A stretch of DNA of 64,000 bases from Ceratothoa steindachneri (GCA_963969495.1 OZ018319.1:207421233-207485232), one strand, 5' to 3'. Numbered from the stretch's first letter, positions 10,620-22,940 are shown. Program-made: numbers and translations. Notes: a model not told the origin generated them from the sequence alone.

Positions 10620-11918
10620 ATTTAGACGATATCATCATCCAATTCACGATTAACTATTTCCAGTATATTCTTTGTTCGTTCTTCTATGACAATGTTAACC
10701 CAGCTTCCGGGTGCAGCTCTTCCTGGCGTATTCTTTCTCTCCTCCGTGTTCCTGTAATTAGGTACGTACATTTATTCTGCACCACTTGTAGTTTCCTCTT
10801 TTGTGTCTTCGAGACACACGAGAGGGTGGAAGCGGAGTATATCAGCCTCAATCTTACAAGTGCATTGTAGACCATTTTCATATTGCTTTGAAGAAGAAGG
10901 CCACTGCAGCAGTGGCCTTGGTGATTCTTTATTGGAAGTGCTTCTTGTTCTCGGATGAGGTAATCTTCATTCCGAGTATATTGGACTCCGTGCTGTAGGA
11001 ATAACATCTATCCCCCACCCTGACGTCGTAAAGTAGTCTCCTGCCTATGGGGACTACTTTGAACTTTTCCGGGCCTCGTAGGTGTTAAGATTTTCAATTT
11101 CTGCTGCTGTCATACGAGCTTGCCAAGGCGCATTCCTCCATGGACAAGTGATTATCTGGTGAAATCATCGGCGAATTGAATATTGAGGCAAGTGGGGCTT
11201 ACAGGGGCTGAGACATCCGCGGTGTAAATCAAATAGAGAGGCCCGCAGTGATCGGAAACTTTGGTCCGTCCGTGCACCCTAAACTGATATACGCCGCTCT
11301 CTCCATGACATAGTCACAAAGAGTACATTCTAAGTTTTCACTTAGGCCCAGTTGCTACAGCGTATCAAACGCCTTTGATATATCCCGACAAAGAATGTTC
11401 ACGTAACTCTTTTCCCGTTTTGCTTGGGCTAGTTTTTCCGTGATGACATTAATCGCCATCTCCGTACTTCGCTTCCTCCTAAACCCGAATTGATGTGGGT
11501 TGAAGAGGGAGTTCTTCTCCAGGTGAGACACCAGTCTTTTGTTGAGGATCTTCTCGAAGAGCTTCCCACCAAATTCTAGAAGGGAAATTGGCCTGTAGCT
11601 CTCCTTCAACGTTGGGTCCTTTCCGTGCTTAGGCAATAAAATCATCTTAGCCGTTTTATAAGCATCTGGAAAGTATCCCGTGTTCAGCCAGGCGTTATAT
11701 ATTCTTCTCATCCCTTCGATGACATTGGCTGGTGCCTTTTCAAAGTTAAGTTTTGTAAGCCCCGATTGTACTGGGTCTTTTTTTGGAATGAGCGGAGCGC
11801 GCCGAGTAGTTCTTCTTCGGTAATCTCGGCGTCTCCGTCGCGCACGTTCGCTTCCAATTGACGCATGTGTGCGTCTTGCACTAAGCAAAGAAATTCCACC
11901 GACGCGTTTGTACGTCAT
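10620..11918 (-). mobile_element. Family A LINE, ORF2 RT and C-terminus (fragment)
   Basis: Minus-strand reverse transcriptase of a non-LTR retrotransposon. A frame covering 11355-11750 carries the finger/palm blocks AWLNTGYFPDAYKTAK, YRPISLLEFGGKLFEKIL, QFGFRRKRST and RDISKAFDTL. The next 300 bases hold, in shifted frames, a box with a FADD catalytic motif near 11150 (NIQFADDFT), intact at the two aspartates. A frame at 10684-11007 carries the thumb and the tail with KLQVVQNKCTYLITGTRR. ORF1 and endonuclease are missing, so it is 5'-truncated near 11.9 kb. The start at about 11900 is scrambled by a frameshift around 11770 (EEELLGALRSF is in another frame). Closest relatives in the window are the copies at 43.3 and 50.5-60.6 kb. 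Confidence 0.8.
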
Positions 11919-11929
11919 ATGAATTCCCT

Positions 11930-12225
11930 CTTATGGTTATTTCAGAAGGCGCAGTGCTACGTTAAATCCATTTATGTCGTGTAGCACTGAAAAAAAGGTC
12001 ACTTGCGGTTCTGCTATTCGGTGTCACCTCTCATAATGTCATTATACTCACTAATTTCCTAGTGTTGGTAATGACCGTGTTAACGACCGATTTCCACCTC
12101 GTGTTTACCCAAAGGTAAGGTAAAAATCAAGAAACGAAGTTATGTGTCAACGAATTCATTTATTCCCGTAAAAATTGAAGAAAGCGGATATTCACCTACA
12201 GCGAACATCGCTTCAAAAAATATTC
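11930..12225. other. No gene seen
   Basis: AT-rich spacer between the LINE fragment and the TTAGG-like block. No motif found. Confidence 0.5.
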
Positions 12226-12227
12226 AG

Positions 12228-12410
12228 GAACGAGTTAAGTTAGGTGACATTAGACTATGTCAAGTTATTTTGGTGACGTTAAGTTAGATTGCATTTAGGT
12301 AGGTTAGAGAAGGTTAGGTTACGCTAAATTATGTTAAGTTAAGTTAGTTTAGGTAACATTAGGATATTTTAAGTTAGATTAGGATAGCTTAGGTTTAGTT
12401 TGTTTAAGGA
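12228..12410 (+). repeat. Degenerate TTAGG/TTAAG-like repeat block
   Basis: Many short units such as ggttaggtta, gttaagttag and taggtaacattagg are crowded into about 180 bases. TTAGG is the ancestral arthropod telomere repeat; this block is far too degenerate to be a telomere. An interstitial remnant or an unrelated simple repeat are both possible. Confidence 0.55.
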
Positions 12411-15400
12411 TTTTTAGAATCACATGAACGTAGTAAAACTACATTTGAGGAAAGATTGACTCTACCCTTTTCCCTGCTATTCTAGAGGTGGAGGGGGGGA
12501 CTATTTCATTGTGTGGGTGCTATTATGATTCTCACGAACTTGTGACCAAAATTTTGAAATGTCGCCGAGATGAGAATAATATAAAAGCTCTAAAATGCTA
12601 GAATGAAAGTGGGTTGCAAATGGGATGGTTGAGATTTCAAACATACACAAAATGGAAGAGGAGATATAAAAAAAATCTATTGTGGAAATGTGCAAAATTA
12701 GACTAGATACGGGCTGAAGGGTTCTTTTAAAGATAACCTGCACGCAAATATTAAGGACGAGGTGTACGTGAGGGTAAAATGCGTAACCAGGTGTAGTGTT
12801 CAGATGTAGGGGGTTTAAGACTCACCACTTACAGTGACGACGGGTTAAAGGACGTTGAGAGAAAACGGAGTTTTGGTGTAGTTGAGTGATAATTAGTATA
12901 TTTAGCCCGATACTGTTGCGAAACCATCTGCGTTCATGGTACCATGAAGGCAAACCGTGACCTTGAGATATGTGAACACACATTGAAGCTAATAGTGTGT
13001 CTAACAAGAGGGGTGGGATCGCACAGGATTCCATGTTTGTAGGGAATTGTCAGGTGGTGGAGATTGCCACGTGGCATGTAATACCCAGGAACTGAGACAA
13101 AAGACTTTTGCGATGTTAAATGACACGGAATGTAGTGGGTGTAAAGGGAAAGGTTTGTGTTTGTTGGCTTGACTTGGTGGTCCTAAGAAGTATAAGTAGA
13201 TTAACTACTGGAATTGAACCAACCTCTTTGATCCTCATAGAAGGACGCCTTGGCATGATGGCAGTGGCGAGACCTTTTAAGCGCGGACGTGGGAGGAAGA
13301 GGATAGACATAGGGTGCCATCCGCATTGATTGGTTTTGCTTTGCAAGCGCTAGTTCTGAAGTGCCGTAAGAGATGTTTTACGCGGTGTCGCTTAATTAAC
13401 GCCTGGTCAAATTGCCGTCAGAGAACTGGCATCGTAATTTGAAATTTCCAAACGAGGAGTACCGATATAATGACTACCCTCCATAAATCAATAATTCACG
13501 TCGTATAGACTACCGCTACCAATTATAGTTCCCCCATAAATATGGAGCCCTTAAAGATTAGAATCTATTCAAGGATCATTCACCTCCCGTACCCTAAAAT
13601 GTATATTTATTTAATTATTGGCAAAGAAAGAATAAACTTTGGCTATTTTGTGTAGTATGGCGGATCGAATGTTACATACTAATGTACGTAGGGAGTTGAA
13701 GCTCTTGAAAATTTAATAGTTGTTCCCGAATAGCTACAAATTAATCACAAATTATGTAAAAAAAATCCCCCAAATATTCACTAAATTATGTAAAAAAATC
13801 CACAAAAATACCAAACTCTGTAATTCATTCTTCAGTCAAGATATGGAGCATGTCTTTTCAACTCTACTTCCAGTAAGGGATGATACCAGTGGTCCAGAAG
13901 AGAAATTTAAAGGAGCATTAGAGAAATATATTTTAAAACTTACTAATGAGCCAAATGTCTCTGGGTTTCGAAGGAAAACAGTCGCTTAATGGCATCTTTA
14001 GCCGGTTCCAATATAGAATCTATGAGCAATGGGGTATCGGCATTGTTATGGCCCCGCTCGTAGTACAATACTGTGGATGAAGGAAGACTACTCACTTTGG
14101 TGAATCTAATGTAAATCCTAAACTTATTCTTTAGCGCCTGAATAAGAATCAAAAAAGATTCCAGTTGTACTCTTGGGAGGTATTTATTTACAGAAATTTT
14201 ACTCAAGGTTCTTACAATGAACTCTGTAACGATAGTTGTCAGTATTCTTTATTACCGTCGACTTTATTTTACTATTTCGTATATTCCGTTTATTCCTCTC
14301 TTTTTCCTGCATTATCTTCCAACTTTTGCTACCGTCTTCAAGGCTTAGGCATTGTTCACCAACCAAGAGGATTTTGTGCTGTCTCTACTGGTGTTTTCTT
14401 ATAGTAAACGAGCATCGGTGCCCGGCGTTGCCTGGCGTTGCCCGGAATTTTTCAAAAAATCCTGTCGCAATAATTATAGATGTATATTGTTTTAAATTCT
14501 TATATCGTGGCACAAAAGTAACTTTACTTGCTGATTATTATTATTTTGGGGGTGAAGGCAGATTCAGAACAGTTGCCCATTCTCCCGATCATATAATATA
14601 TAATTCCATATATCATATACATCATATAATATACTTACGATGAGTATACGTTTAACCACGCGCGCCCGGCAGTTTACGCGCACGCGTGATTGACCGTTAG
14701 TTTTGAGCGAACAACATTGTGGCCGCAGGAACTGATCGAACGTCTTATAGATACAGATGGAAAGCAGTGCTAAATAAACACATCTAGAGCTATAATAGTG
14801 CTTAGTTGCAAACTATGAAGAATTACCGTTTCCTCTCCTCTCTTTGTGCTGTATAATTTTAATTTCACAAAGATAATGTCAACGAATACCGGCTTATGTA
14901 CTAAGGAGTTAAAGATAAAAATGACGGGGACTTGAATATCTACAAAATAAATGTATGCATAAAACATTCTTATATATAACCACCGTAATTTGGGAGGTGC
15001 GGCATCGCCCAATCAATTTCTCTCTTCCGTTGAAATGAGAGAAAACTGATTATTTCGTCCCATGCTAATTAAAGATTTGCTATTATTTTCCAAGGAACGT
15101 CTAGACTTACATTGTTACTTTTCGATTTGTACAATGAGTAGTTCATTTATCCTCCCCATCTATTTCCATCCTTACCCATTTGTCATAATCGTATCCGTTT
15201 GCAATTTACCATAACTTGGAAAGGTTTAAAATATTGCTTATGTTTTATCCGACATTTTTCACCGGTTTTGACGAAGTCATCCGACGAGAATCCATTTCCG
15301 GCAGTTTGCACCGAAGCAATAAAAGCTATTACTTGTCCGATGTGATTAACGTCAGTGCATACGCATTCACACAGGTGTGCGCGCACACGTGCACATGAAA

Positions 15401-16452
15401 ATAGACACGTAAAAACCTCCAAATTAGTTCATTTTTCGGAATAAAACACTACCATTAAAACATATTTGGATGCTAGAAGAAATAAGTGCCATTTCACCTC
15501 TCTTACTTTTATTTTTCATCTTCCTCCTTTCATTTTTGTTTCACGATTTCAATTTAATTGGCTCCTTGAGAAAATGCGGCATGGAAGTTTCGCTGGTAGA
15601 AAACAAAAGCTTAAAACAATTCTGCAAATGCCTCCGCAGAGCCATTTTAGTCGAATATAGAACTCCGTCCGATGCCGAGAAAATGAAGCAATGGCATTAT
15701 ATTTCTTTTCCCTTCGAAATTTGAAGCGCTGAAGCAACGAGGACGTATCACGCAGAAAATTAATAAGGAGCGGTCTGCGAAGAAGGTGGTGAAGTTAAAG
15801 GAAGTGAAAAGGTATGGGAGATATATAACCACGGGACCTGTGGTCATTGGAGTGAGAAAAGGCGCCCCTCCCCCAAGGTTTCCGTTTCAGGAGGGCCATA
15901 ACAGCTCCTTCATTATCCACCCTATTGCGGAGGAGAAGAAAAACAGAGAAAGAATGAAAAAAGTGAGAGAATTAAAAGGGTACGAAGCACCACCCAGTTT
16001 CGTTCGGGAGTTGGAGGGTCTCTCCTTCAGATACCAGGTTCGCCCCCCACCATTCTTTTTGGGCAATGCAAATATTCAAGTCCTTTTAGGTAAGGGAAGA
16101 GAAAGAGCCAGCAACATGTTGAGCAACATGTTAAGCATAAAATACGCCATACAGAGTGAAACAAAAGTGGTGCACCTCAACCATAAATAATATTTTTTCA
16201 TTTATTGCAGATACAATTGTAGTGAAGTAATCTGGCAGAAAAAAACAAAGATGAAAGAGTTATTTCGACGTTTATGCATTCAAATTTCGAAGTAAATGCT
16301 CCAACGTCTTCCGGAAGAATGTGAAATTGAAAGATGTTTGCAGGTTGAAGGAAAACATCTCGAAGATAACGAAAAACTAATATTTAGGTGTAATAAGACT
16401 TCATTGAATAACAAACCATTTTGTCTCTTAGTTTTTCTTAACCTATCCTTCC
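12411..16452. other. AT-rich intergenic DNA with only short unclassified ORFs
   Basis: Contains a short GC-rich tandem motif at 14411-14445 (gcccggcgttgcctggcgttgcccgg), a (CAC/GTG)-rich stretch at 15370-15400, and ORFs of up to 135 codons without recognised domains. The longest lysine-rich one is listed separately. Confidence 0.45.
15786..16190 (+). CDS. Unrecognised 134-codon ORF
   Basis: The predicted product is basic and rich in Lys, Arg, Glu and Pro, with a PPPRFPF-like stretch near residue 30 and RPPPFFLGN near residue 92. I recognise no domain. Upstream DNA carries overlapping ORFs at 15466-15724 on the same strand, but nothing shows they form one gene. It may be chance. Confidence 0.2.
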   Translation: MVKLKEVKRYGRYITTGPVVIGVRKGAPPPRFPFQEGHNSSFIIHPIAEEKKNRERMKKVRELKGYEAPPSFVRELEGLSFRYQVRPPPFFLGNANIQVLLGKGRERASNMLSNMLSIKYAIQSETKVVHLNHK

Positions 16453-16785
16453 AGATGCTTAATAAATTTTCAGCATTTAGTTGTTTCACTTATTAAGTAG
16501 GCTTAGCTTCGCAATATAATATATAACACTAGCAATATCCTAATATGCATTCAATATGATTTATTCCCATATCGGAGAATTAGTTTTCGTGAAATTTTGT
16601 AACTAATAAATTAAAACATGTTAGCGATTATATAATTTCCACCAAATTTACCTTGGAAAAAAACCCTATATTTTCCTCTTAGGCTAATGCTCTTGTAATC
16701 CACCAAATTTGGTAGAAATAGGTCGAATAGTTTTCGAGTATGTTTGAACAATCGAAGGAACGAACGCCGGAGCTCAGAAGGAGAT
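16453..16785 (-). repeat. Dispersed ~330-bp repeat, copy 1
   Basis: Inverted relative to 26995-27330. Matching pieces include ccaccaaatttaccttgg, attatataatttccaccaaa, aacatgttagcgattata, atgcttaataaattttcagc and cgatcgttcaaacat-type ends. No coding capacity was seen; probably the body of a non-autonomous element. Confidence 0.75.
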
Positions 16786-16965
16786 CTGGTTGAGTTTAAA
16801 AATTTTAACAAGGCCTGTGATTCATCTTATATTGGTTCAGTACCGATGATGAGGCTAGGACCTCAAAACGTTCAAACCCAGAAAAATAAAGATACTTTTA
16901 TGAATAGCGTCGTTGGTTTTCACCTTCCCATTGAAACTCCCATTTAGAAGAAGCTCAACAGTTCT

Positions 16966-16967
<2 letters not shown>

Positions 16968-17004
<37 letters not shown>
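16968..17004. repeat. (TA)n microsatellite
   Basis: Short TA array of about 37 bases, directly abutting the left terminal inverted repeat of the mariner. Confidence 0.9.
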
Positions 17005-17005
<1 letters not shown>

Positions 17006-17939
17006 GAATGGCGGTCAATAAGTTTTGCGAATCGGTAGGGTAAAACAGAGGAAGGGGGATGGCAGTTTGTGGGGGTGTTAGGACAAGTTATGACAAGTAA
17101 TGACCTGCAGCCGCACGCTCCTGCCTCGTTTATTTAAGAAGCAGTAGCTGATCGCAGATCGTCAGTCACAATTTTTTTCAACAATGGAGAAGGTTGAGCA
17201 CCGCGAAGTAATCAAATTTCTTACCAAGGAAGGCAAGAATGCAAAAGAGATCCATGAACGCATGGTTGCAGTGTACACGCACCGCCCCTTCCTATGCAAC
17301 CATTGATCGCTGGAATATGGAGTTCCGCCATGGTCATGAGGTCCTTGAAGATGACCCCCGTCCAGGACGCCCGTCAGACGTGAACAACGAGGACAATGGG
17401 ACCCGTGTGGAGAGGAGGATCTTCGAAAATCGACGGCTGAAGGTCAAAGAAATTGAGCGAGAACTTGGAATATCACATGGAAGTGTTATTAAAATCATCC
17501 GCGATAATTTGGCCATGACCAAGGTTTCTGCCCTTTGGGTCCCTAGAAACTTTACGCCCTATGATCGATTTCAACGTCGCCAAAGTCCACAAGGCCAAAG
17601 TTGAACAAGCTGCCCTGCGCGAGTGCGGATTCGAGGAGCTCAACCCCCCCCCCCCCCTACAGTCCAGATCTGGCCCCTAGCGACTACTTTTTATTCCGCC
17701 AGCTCAAGGCTGCACTGCGTGGTCTCCGGTTTGGGGACAGTGAAGATGTCTAGCTCGCCGGCCAGGAGGGGATTGAACAGCAGTCGGGAGATTTCTGGTT
17801 GTCGGGAATTTGAAGCCTCATGGACAAGTGGCGCAAGTGTATTGAAGTCGAGGGTAGTTATATTGAAAAATAATAATACACTTGTCCTCATATCTTGTTT
17901 CTTTATATCCGAATTGCAAAACTTATTGACTGCTCCTCG
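17005..17939 (+). mobile_element. Internally deleted mariner transposon
   Basis: Both ends are present. The left terminus read inward from 17004, ACGAATGGCGGTCAATAAGT and onward, matches the reverse complement of the right terminus at 26 of 32 positions. TA dinucleotides at 17003-17004 and 17940-17941 are the expected target duplication. The element is 935 bp, against about 1.3 kb for complete mariners. The transposase frame starts at the ATG at 17184, reading MEKVEHREVIKFL, and is described separately. The element sits at the edge of a (TA)n array, a natural TA-rich target. Confidence 0.85.
17184..17880 (+). pseudogene. Mariner transposase, deleted and frameshifted
   Basis: The N-terminal DNA-binding region is readable: paired helix-turn-helix segments around SYATIDRWNMEFRHG and ELGISHGSVIKII, linked by the DDPRPGRPS hinge. 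A frameshift near 17260 separates the start MEKVEHRE from this part. After VPRNFT (about 17553) the frame jumps, through a deletion of roughly 350 bases, into the C-terminal catalytic region: KVHKAKVEQAALRECGFEEL, a run of 14 Cs near 17645, then YSPDLAPSDYFLF, whose D is the last catalytic residue of the mariner D34D triad. The first catalytic aspartate is lost. Further frame changes lead to RLHCVVSG and a KWRKCIEVEGSYIEK-like end. It cannot be active. Confidence 0.85.
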
Positions 17940-18058
17940 TATATATGCGGTTAAAAGGCTATTTTTGGCAGACAGAGTCTTCATCAAAGCCCTCGAAAGG
18001 AGCTTTTCTTACATACACGAAAAGGCGTTTTCTTAGATAATTAATTACGTTACTGCAA

Positions 18059-18062
<4 letters not shown>

Positions 18063-18121
<59 letters not shown>
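18063..18121. repeat. (TA)n microsatellite
   Basis: About 59 bases of TA bordering the left arm of the foldback element. Confidence 0.95.
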
Positions 18122-18123
<2 letters not shown>

Positions 18124-18124
18124 C

Positions 18125-18387
18125 GCCTTGATCAATTTCCTTTGGCAACTTTCTATTCTTCTAAATGTCTTTTTTTGGTCCATCTTGTAGATGATGGATG
18201 ACTTGTCCTATATTCATATCTCTTTTTGATAAATGCGTTTGGTAAAAACGCAATTTAGTTTGTTTTTTACCAAATCCATTCATTTAGAACAGAGATGAAT
18301 ACAGAACAAGTGATCCACCATCTACAAGATGGAATAAAAAAAGACATTTAGAAGAATAGAAAGTTGCCAAAAGAAATTGATCAAGGC
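18125..18387. repeat. Foldback (palindromic) element, family member 1
   Basis: Arms at 18125-18250 and 18261-18387 are reverse complements with scattered mismatches, separated by about 10 bases. Shared arm blocks include gccttgatcaatttc, ggcaactttctattcttc, ccatcttgtagatg and tttggtaaaaac. The same arm sequence occurs at 30992-31269. One strand of the arm reads in part VIHHLQDGIK, RRIESCQ and KLIKAK, a coding-like trace. (TA)n tracts lie on both sides. Confidence 0.85.
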
Positions 18388-18405
18388 CAAATATACCATG
18401 GTCTT

Positions 18406-18408
<3 letters not shown>

Positions 18409-18457
<49 letters not shown>
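18409..18457. repeat. (TA)n microsatellite
   Basis: About 49 bases of TA bordering the right arm of the foldback element. Confidence 0.95.
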
Positions 18458-18459
<2 letters not shown>

Positions 18460-19964
18460 ACACATTTTCGGTTGCTCCATCTAAACCACTTCCTTTACAA
18501 ATCTCCCATTACTAATTTCCTGCGTGATTACGCCTCGTTACTATTGCGTTTTGAATGAAGAAAGAAATCCTCCTTATTCAAGCCTTTCGCTCTCAAAAAG
18601 TCACACAATCACCACACCTCTTCTCTAGTTTTCCAAACCTTTTTATGCCCCGACACTTACTCCTGTAGAGCTCGCATATTCATACCAAAATATATCATCG
18701 CACTACACTCTCTTTACCTCTACCACATTGACCTGATCTCAGTATTTACACTCCACCCCAAGCAACCTATTCAATCATTCTCTATGCCATTCTCTCATAG
18801 CGAAAGCAATCTTAATCTTCTTTAAAAAACATTCACTACCTTTCATTTCTTTGGCCTTTCACTGACACACTCTCAAAAACAACGTGGATTAACAGGTATG
18901 AGTGACAGGGTCAGCGATATTGAGCAGCAACCATTTTCATGGCACCCACTACAGTAAAAAAGAAGAACAAAACCCCTCATTGTCAAATCACCTATCTGAA
19001 TACACACGCTTTCTTCTTTACAGCAGAGACCATGAACGAGTACAACCTTTTCATACCTCTCAACTTCAAACTCTTTCAATCTTCAGTAATGATTTTCACA
19101 GTCATTTATCATTATTCCCGCAAATCTTCAACCTTGTAATTTAATCCATATTAGTTTAAATAAAAAATAATATCTACTCTTGGGGTTATTTTTCCATTCT
19201 ATTACCATTTAAATTGTACCAACCAACAGTAAAACTAGAAACCGTCGATCAAAAAATGGTGATGTCCTTCACAATGTGGTGAAATTTTATCTACCGCCAG
19301 GAATCTTTTCTTCCCTTTCATTTCACATACTTAAGTGAGATCCCTTCGATTGTTATTTGTGTCATACCAAGCTTATACCGATTATAATTCACTTACAACC
19401 ATCTGTAAACAGAGTAAATAGCGAAGTTTCCATGAAACATTTAGTTTGTGAGACACGGCCCCCCAAAATATACGAGTTTATTTCAAGAAACAGAGACTAT
19501 AATTCAAGGAAAAGAATATTTGCCATTACTTTTTGATCACGTAAAGAAATGATTGACAGTACTCATTGATCGTTTACTGACAAAGGATAGTAATGAATAA
19601 TGGGAGATACGTTGTACTCTAGGCACAAATCTGTATACCCACTGGATTCAAGATTGTGCGGTCAGGGAGATTTCCTATAGGTAAAACAGGTAATGATGAT
19701 TCCTTCTTGATTATATCAGCTTTTTATTAAAATAGAAATAGGAAATGTAATTCAAAACATAATAAGCTTACCGGACAAAAAGTTAGTCACCTAGGGATGA
19801 AAAACATAATTTAACATCTAAAGCGTGTATGAACCTTGGGCAGCCGAGAGGCATAGCTTAGTTTACATAGAAACGTTAGTTAGGCTAAATTTTTCTTGCG
19901 GACGGCGTGAGAATCTATAGATAGCAAATCAGCTCTACTTAAAATAGGCCGGAAAAGCGACCTA
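18458..19964. other. No recognisable gene
   Basis: AT-rich, pyrimidine-biased around 18600-18850, with short ORFs only. No motif found. Confidence 0.5.
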
Positions 19965-20390
19965 ATGGAATGTCAAAAAGGTGTGATTGTATTTGGCCGC
20001 GCCAAAGGTTATCATGTGAAGGAGGTGGCGGAATTTGGCAGTTTTTCAACGAGTACGGTCATCCGGATTTACAAGCAATGGCAGAACTCCCCAAATGCGA
20101 AAAACTCTCGCCAGAATTGCAGACGGAAGAAGGTGTTGACAGGCAGGGACCGTCGTAGAAACTCTAGGCTTGTAATTGCCAATCAATTTGCTTCCAGGCA
20201 GGAATTGCTACAAAACGTCTATTCTGGTCCTTCACCACCCATTTCAGAAAGAACATTACACAGGAAATTCCATGGCATGAACATATGGAGCAAAGTTGTG
20301 TGCAAGAGGCCCTTACTATGGTTACAAGTGACTAATCCTTTGTTCGGTGAGCTTATTTTCGAATTTGCTTACGATAGTGAAAGTGCTTGA
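19965..20390 (+). pseudogene. Tc1-like transposase, N-terminal DNA-binding part
   Basis: A 141-codon frame starts with a helix-turn-helix: FGRAKGYHVKEVAEFGSFST, then STVIRIYKQWQ. The linker RRKKVLTGRDRRRNSRLV follows, and a second recognition domain ending SERTLHRKFHGMNI. This order matches the bipartite DNA-binding region of Tc1/IS630-type transposases. From about residue 115 the sequence stops resembling the family, and no DDE catalytic motif follows in the next 600 bases, so only the amino-terminal third survives. It is not the missing N-terminus of the 30.05-kb element, which lies 10 kb away. Confidence 0.75.
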
Positions 20391-22700
20391 AAAGAATTTA
20401 AATCTTAAGTCTAAGGAGAACCAACAAACTAAAATAAAAAATACGATCTCTTGTTAGATCATACCCGCCCTCCCTTTTCGAGTTTCCTTTTCTTCAGGAA
20501 AATGAGTTTCTCAACTTTATTTAGTTTAGGTTAAAAAATATTACATTAGGTGAAACTAATATTATCTATTTAGCTTACGTAACTCATTCGACTTGAAGAA
20601 ATCGCAACTCAAAAAACATCTGGAAGAAGGGGATCTACAAGAGATAAAAACAATTTGGTCAGCAGTCAGTTAAAATTGCAAATTAAATTCCGTGCACAAA
20701 TATACAAAATTGGGTAACGCGGATTCAAAAACGATCCATTTAAATATTAAAAGCTCGGTTTGCTTTTGCAAAAAGTATGTCAAGAAATTTATTATCAATT
20801 ATTATTATCAACAGCAAACAACCGCCCATAATACTTTTCTCCAAAAGTTTTGGAATAGTGATTCCTAAACAAGAGGTTAAATTGTGAAAATTACCGAGAC
20901 CCTCCAATATTGTACCAGTTTGTAACGTTCAGAATCTTTCGTTTGAGGAACTTGCACTACCTAGGCTCTATTTTCTGTAAATCAGGTAAAAAATTGCTTA
21001 CTAACAATAAAGAATAGAGAAATGGATATTTATTAAGAATGAAGAAGGAACACAAACAATAGATCTACACATTTCGAGCTTTTTCATTGTTTATAATATC
21101 GAAAAAGCCTTCAACGGTATAATTTTTATGGCACATCTATTATTTCTAAAATATTTACACATAAAATGGAATTACAGGTATTTCAGTAAAATACCAATGA
21201 GAAAACTAATCCTACAAGGATTTCTTCTGGAGCCATTAATATATGCCGTTGTTATTGATATTAAATTTGGGATCGTTGTGTTTTATTCGCCTTTTAATAC
21301 ACTTTACGGTCATTGAGATTGAGGCAACCCATTCAACGGATACATTACCAAATAGAAGCCCCTTCAAAATCGAGCCCGAATTCGAACTCCATCCGGTGAT
21401 TAACCACCCCGGATGCATCGTATCTTTTTCTAGAGTGGAAAGCGGGGTTTTCTTTCAGCTAAGCTGTACCCCCAATTAATTAGTGATTTTCAGATTTTTC
21501 AACCCCCCCCCTCCTCATTTGGGGGTGTCTGAAAGAGAGACAGACGCTTTGTTTCAATGTCAAATGGCTCGTAAAATCTCTACCAAAATTTATTATTATT
21601 ATCAAAGATGTGAAGTTCCGCAAAGCGTTAAATCGTCAGTTGCGGAATTGTCATTTTGCTTATTTTTCGGTTGCAATCAACTTGAGAATATTGCGATTTT
21701 GCTACTGTTGAAATGTTGCCACAAAATGCGAATCATACCCCCGATTTGGCCATGTGGGGGAGTAATTGTGAATTTAGATTATTATTTGTGAAACACTGCA
21801 TTTCGCTGTGGATAACATTTTAATTAAATTCTTGAAGTATATAGCTACCTAATTCTTACCTTTCCCTATTGGTACACAAAGTCAGATTCCATTACTATAG
21901 CATTGTTTTAAGGGGTGAGCTATAGCTTAGCTGAGGGGATACACTCTCGATTACAGCGACCTTTAAACAGCGAGTGTGGTAAGTCGCCGGAGAAACACTG
22001 ACTTAGGTTGACTTCACAGCGGGTGATATACGCTGCCACCCGCTGAGAACTTTAAATAGTTGGGTCTCGTGCAGTGTAGTAACATGGAATTCCTCATGAT
22101 GGATTTGTCTCAGCCATTGGAGAGGCCTGACCTCGAGTAATAAATGAAATCTGAAGAGGAATAGAGGTGAAGTGTTGTTTTAGTATGACTGACAGACTTG
22201 GTAGTAGAGAAGGTGACAGAATGCTATTTGAACCAAATGAATACGAAAATATCGTTAGAAACGTAATATAATCTTTAAAATCCTCTAATGGTATCCAGAG
22301 AAAACGATAATGAGGTCATGGTACCAGAAGGTGGTCAACAAGTTTACGATTGAAATTTTCGTTTGCGGAATATCAAAATCACTGAGTTTGAGGGTTTGCG
22401 GTTGTGGAAGGTAAGGGACTGTGTTTGTAAACTTGCGACTGCAGAAGAAAAAATTATTTCCTTAATGTCCTTGATAGGTAGGTCCAACCCTCGGAAATTT
22501 CATTTCAATAAAAAAAAACATTGATTATGAGAAATTTAAAATACAATTACTATTTTGCATAAAACTTTATACACTTGATCCAGAAACAAAATGTCATGGT
22601 GAGATTGACTACGGAAAGTATCAGATGAGAACAATTTGGTTTTATGTTTGTCCAGAAGCCTTGAATGTTTTTGTTTTTTGGGGGGGGGGATTGGGAATGC
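20391..22700. other. AT-rich intergenic DNA, no recognised gene
   Basis: A C-run lies at about 21503 and a short inverted repeat (agcgggtg/cacccgct) at about 22018-22044. ORFs of up to 102 codons have no recognised domain. Confidence 0.5.
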
Positions 22701-22852
22701 ATGCGCAATATATAACCTAAAGTCTTAGAAGATGAGGTTACTTAGCCTCTGCCTCTCAACTGTTGGCGTACTGCCTGCTCGTGGTTCACCTGCCTTTAAC
22801 TGAAGGTACGTCCAACGACCGAGTGCCGGGCGGTATAAGCTGGGGTGCTCTT

Positions 22853-22940
22853 GCCGGGCTGTTCTCGCCGGGCTGTTCTTGCCGGGCTGTTCTCGCCGGG
22901 CTGTTCTTGCCAGGCTGCTCTTGCCGGGCTGCTATTGCAG
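22853..22940 (+). repeat. 14-bp minisatellite
   Basis: Six near-perfect units of gccgggctgttcty in tandem, just upstream of the jockey-like LINE. It gives the repetitive Gly/Cys/Leu pattern of the short ORF here. Confidence 0.85.

Noticed and set aside
13720..14206. Possible gene in 13720-13989 (+) / 13943-14206 (-)
   Set aside because: Short overlapping frames on both strands with no recognisable domain; cannot be supported.
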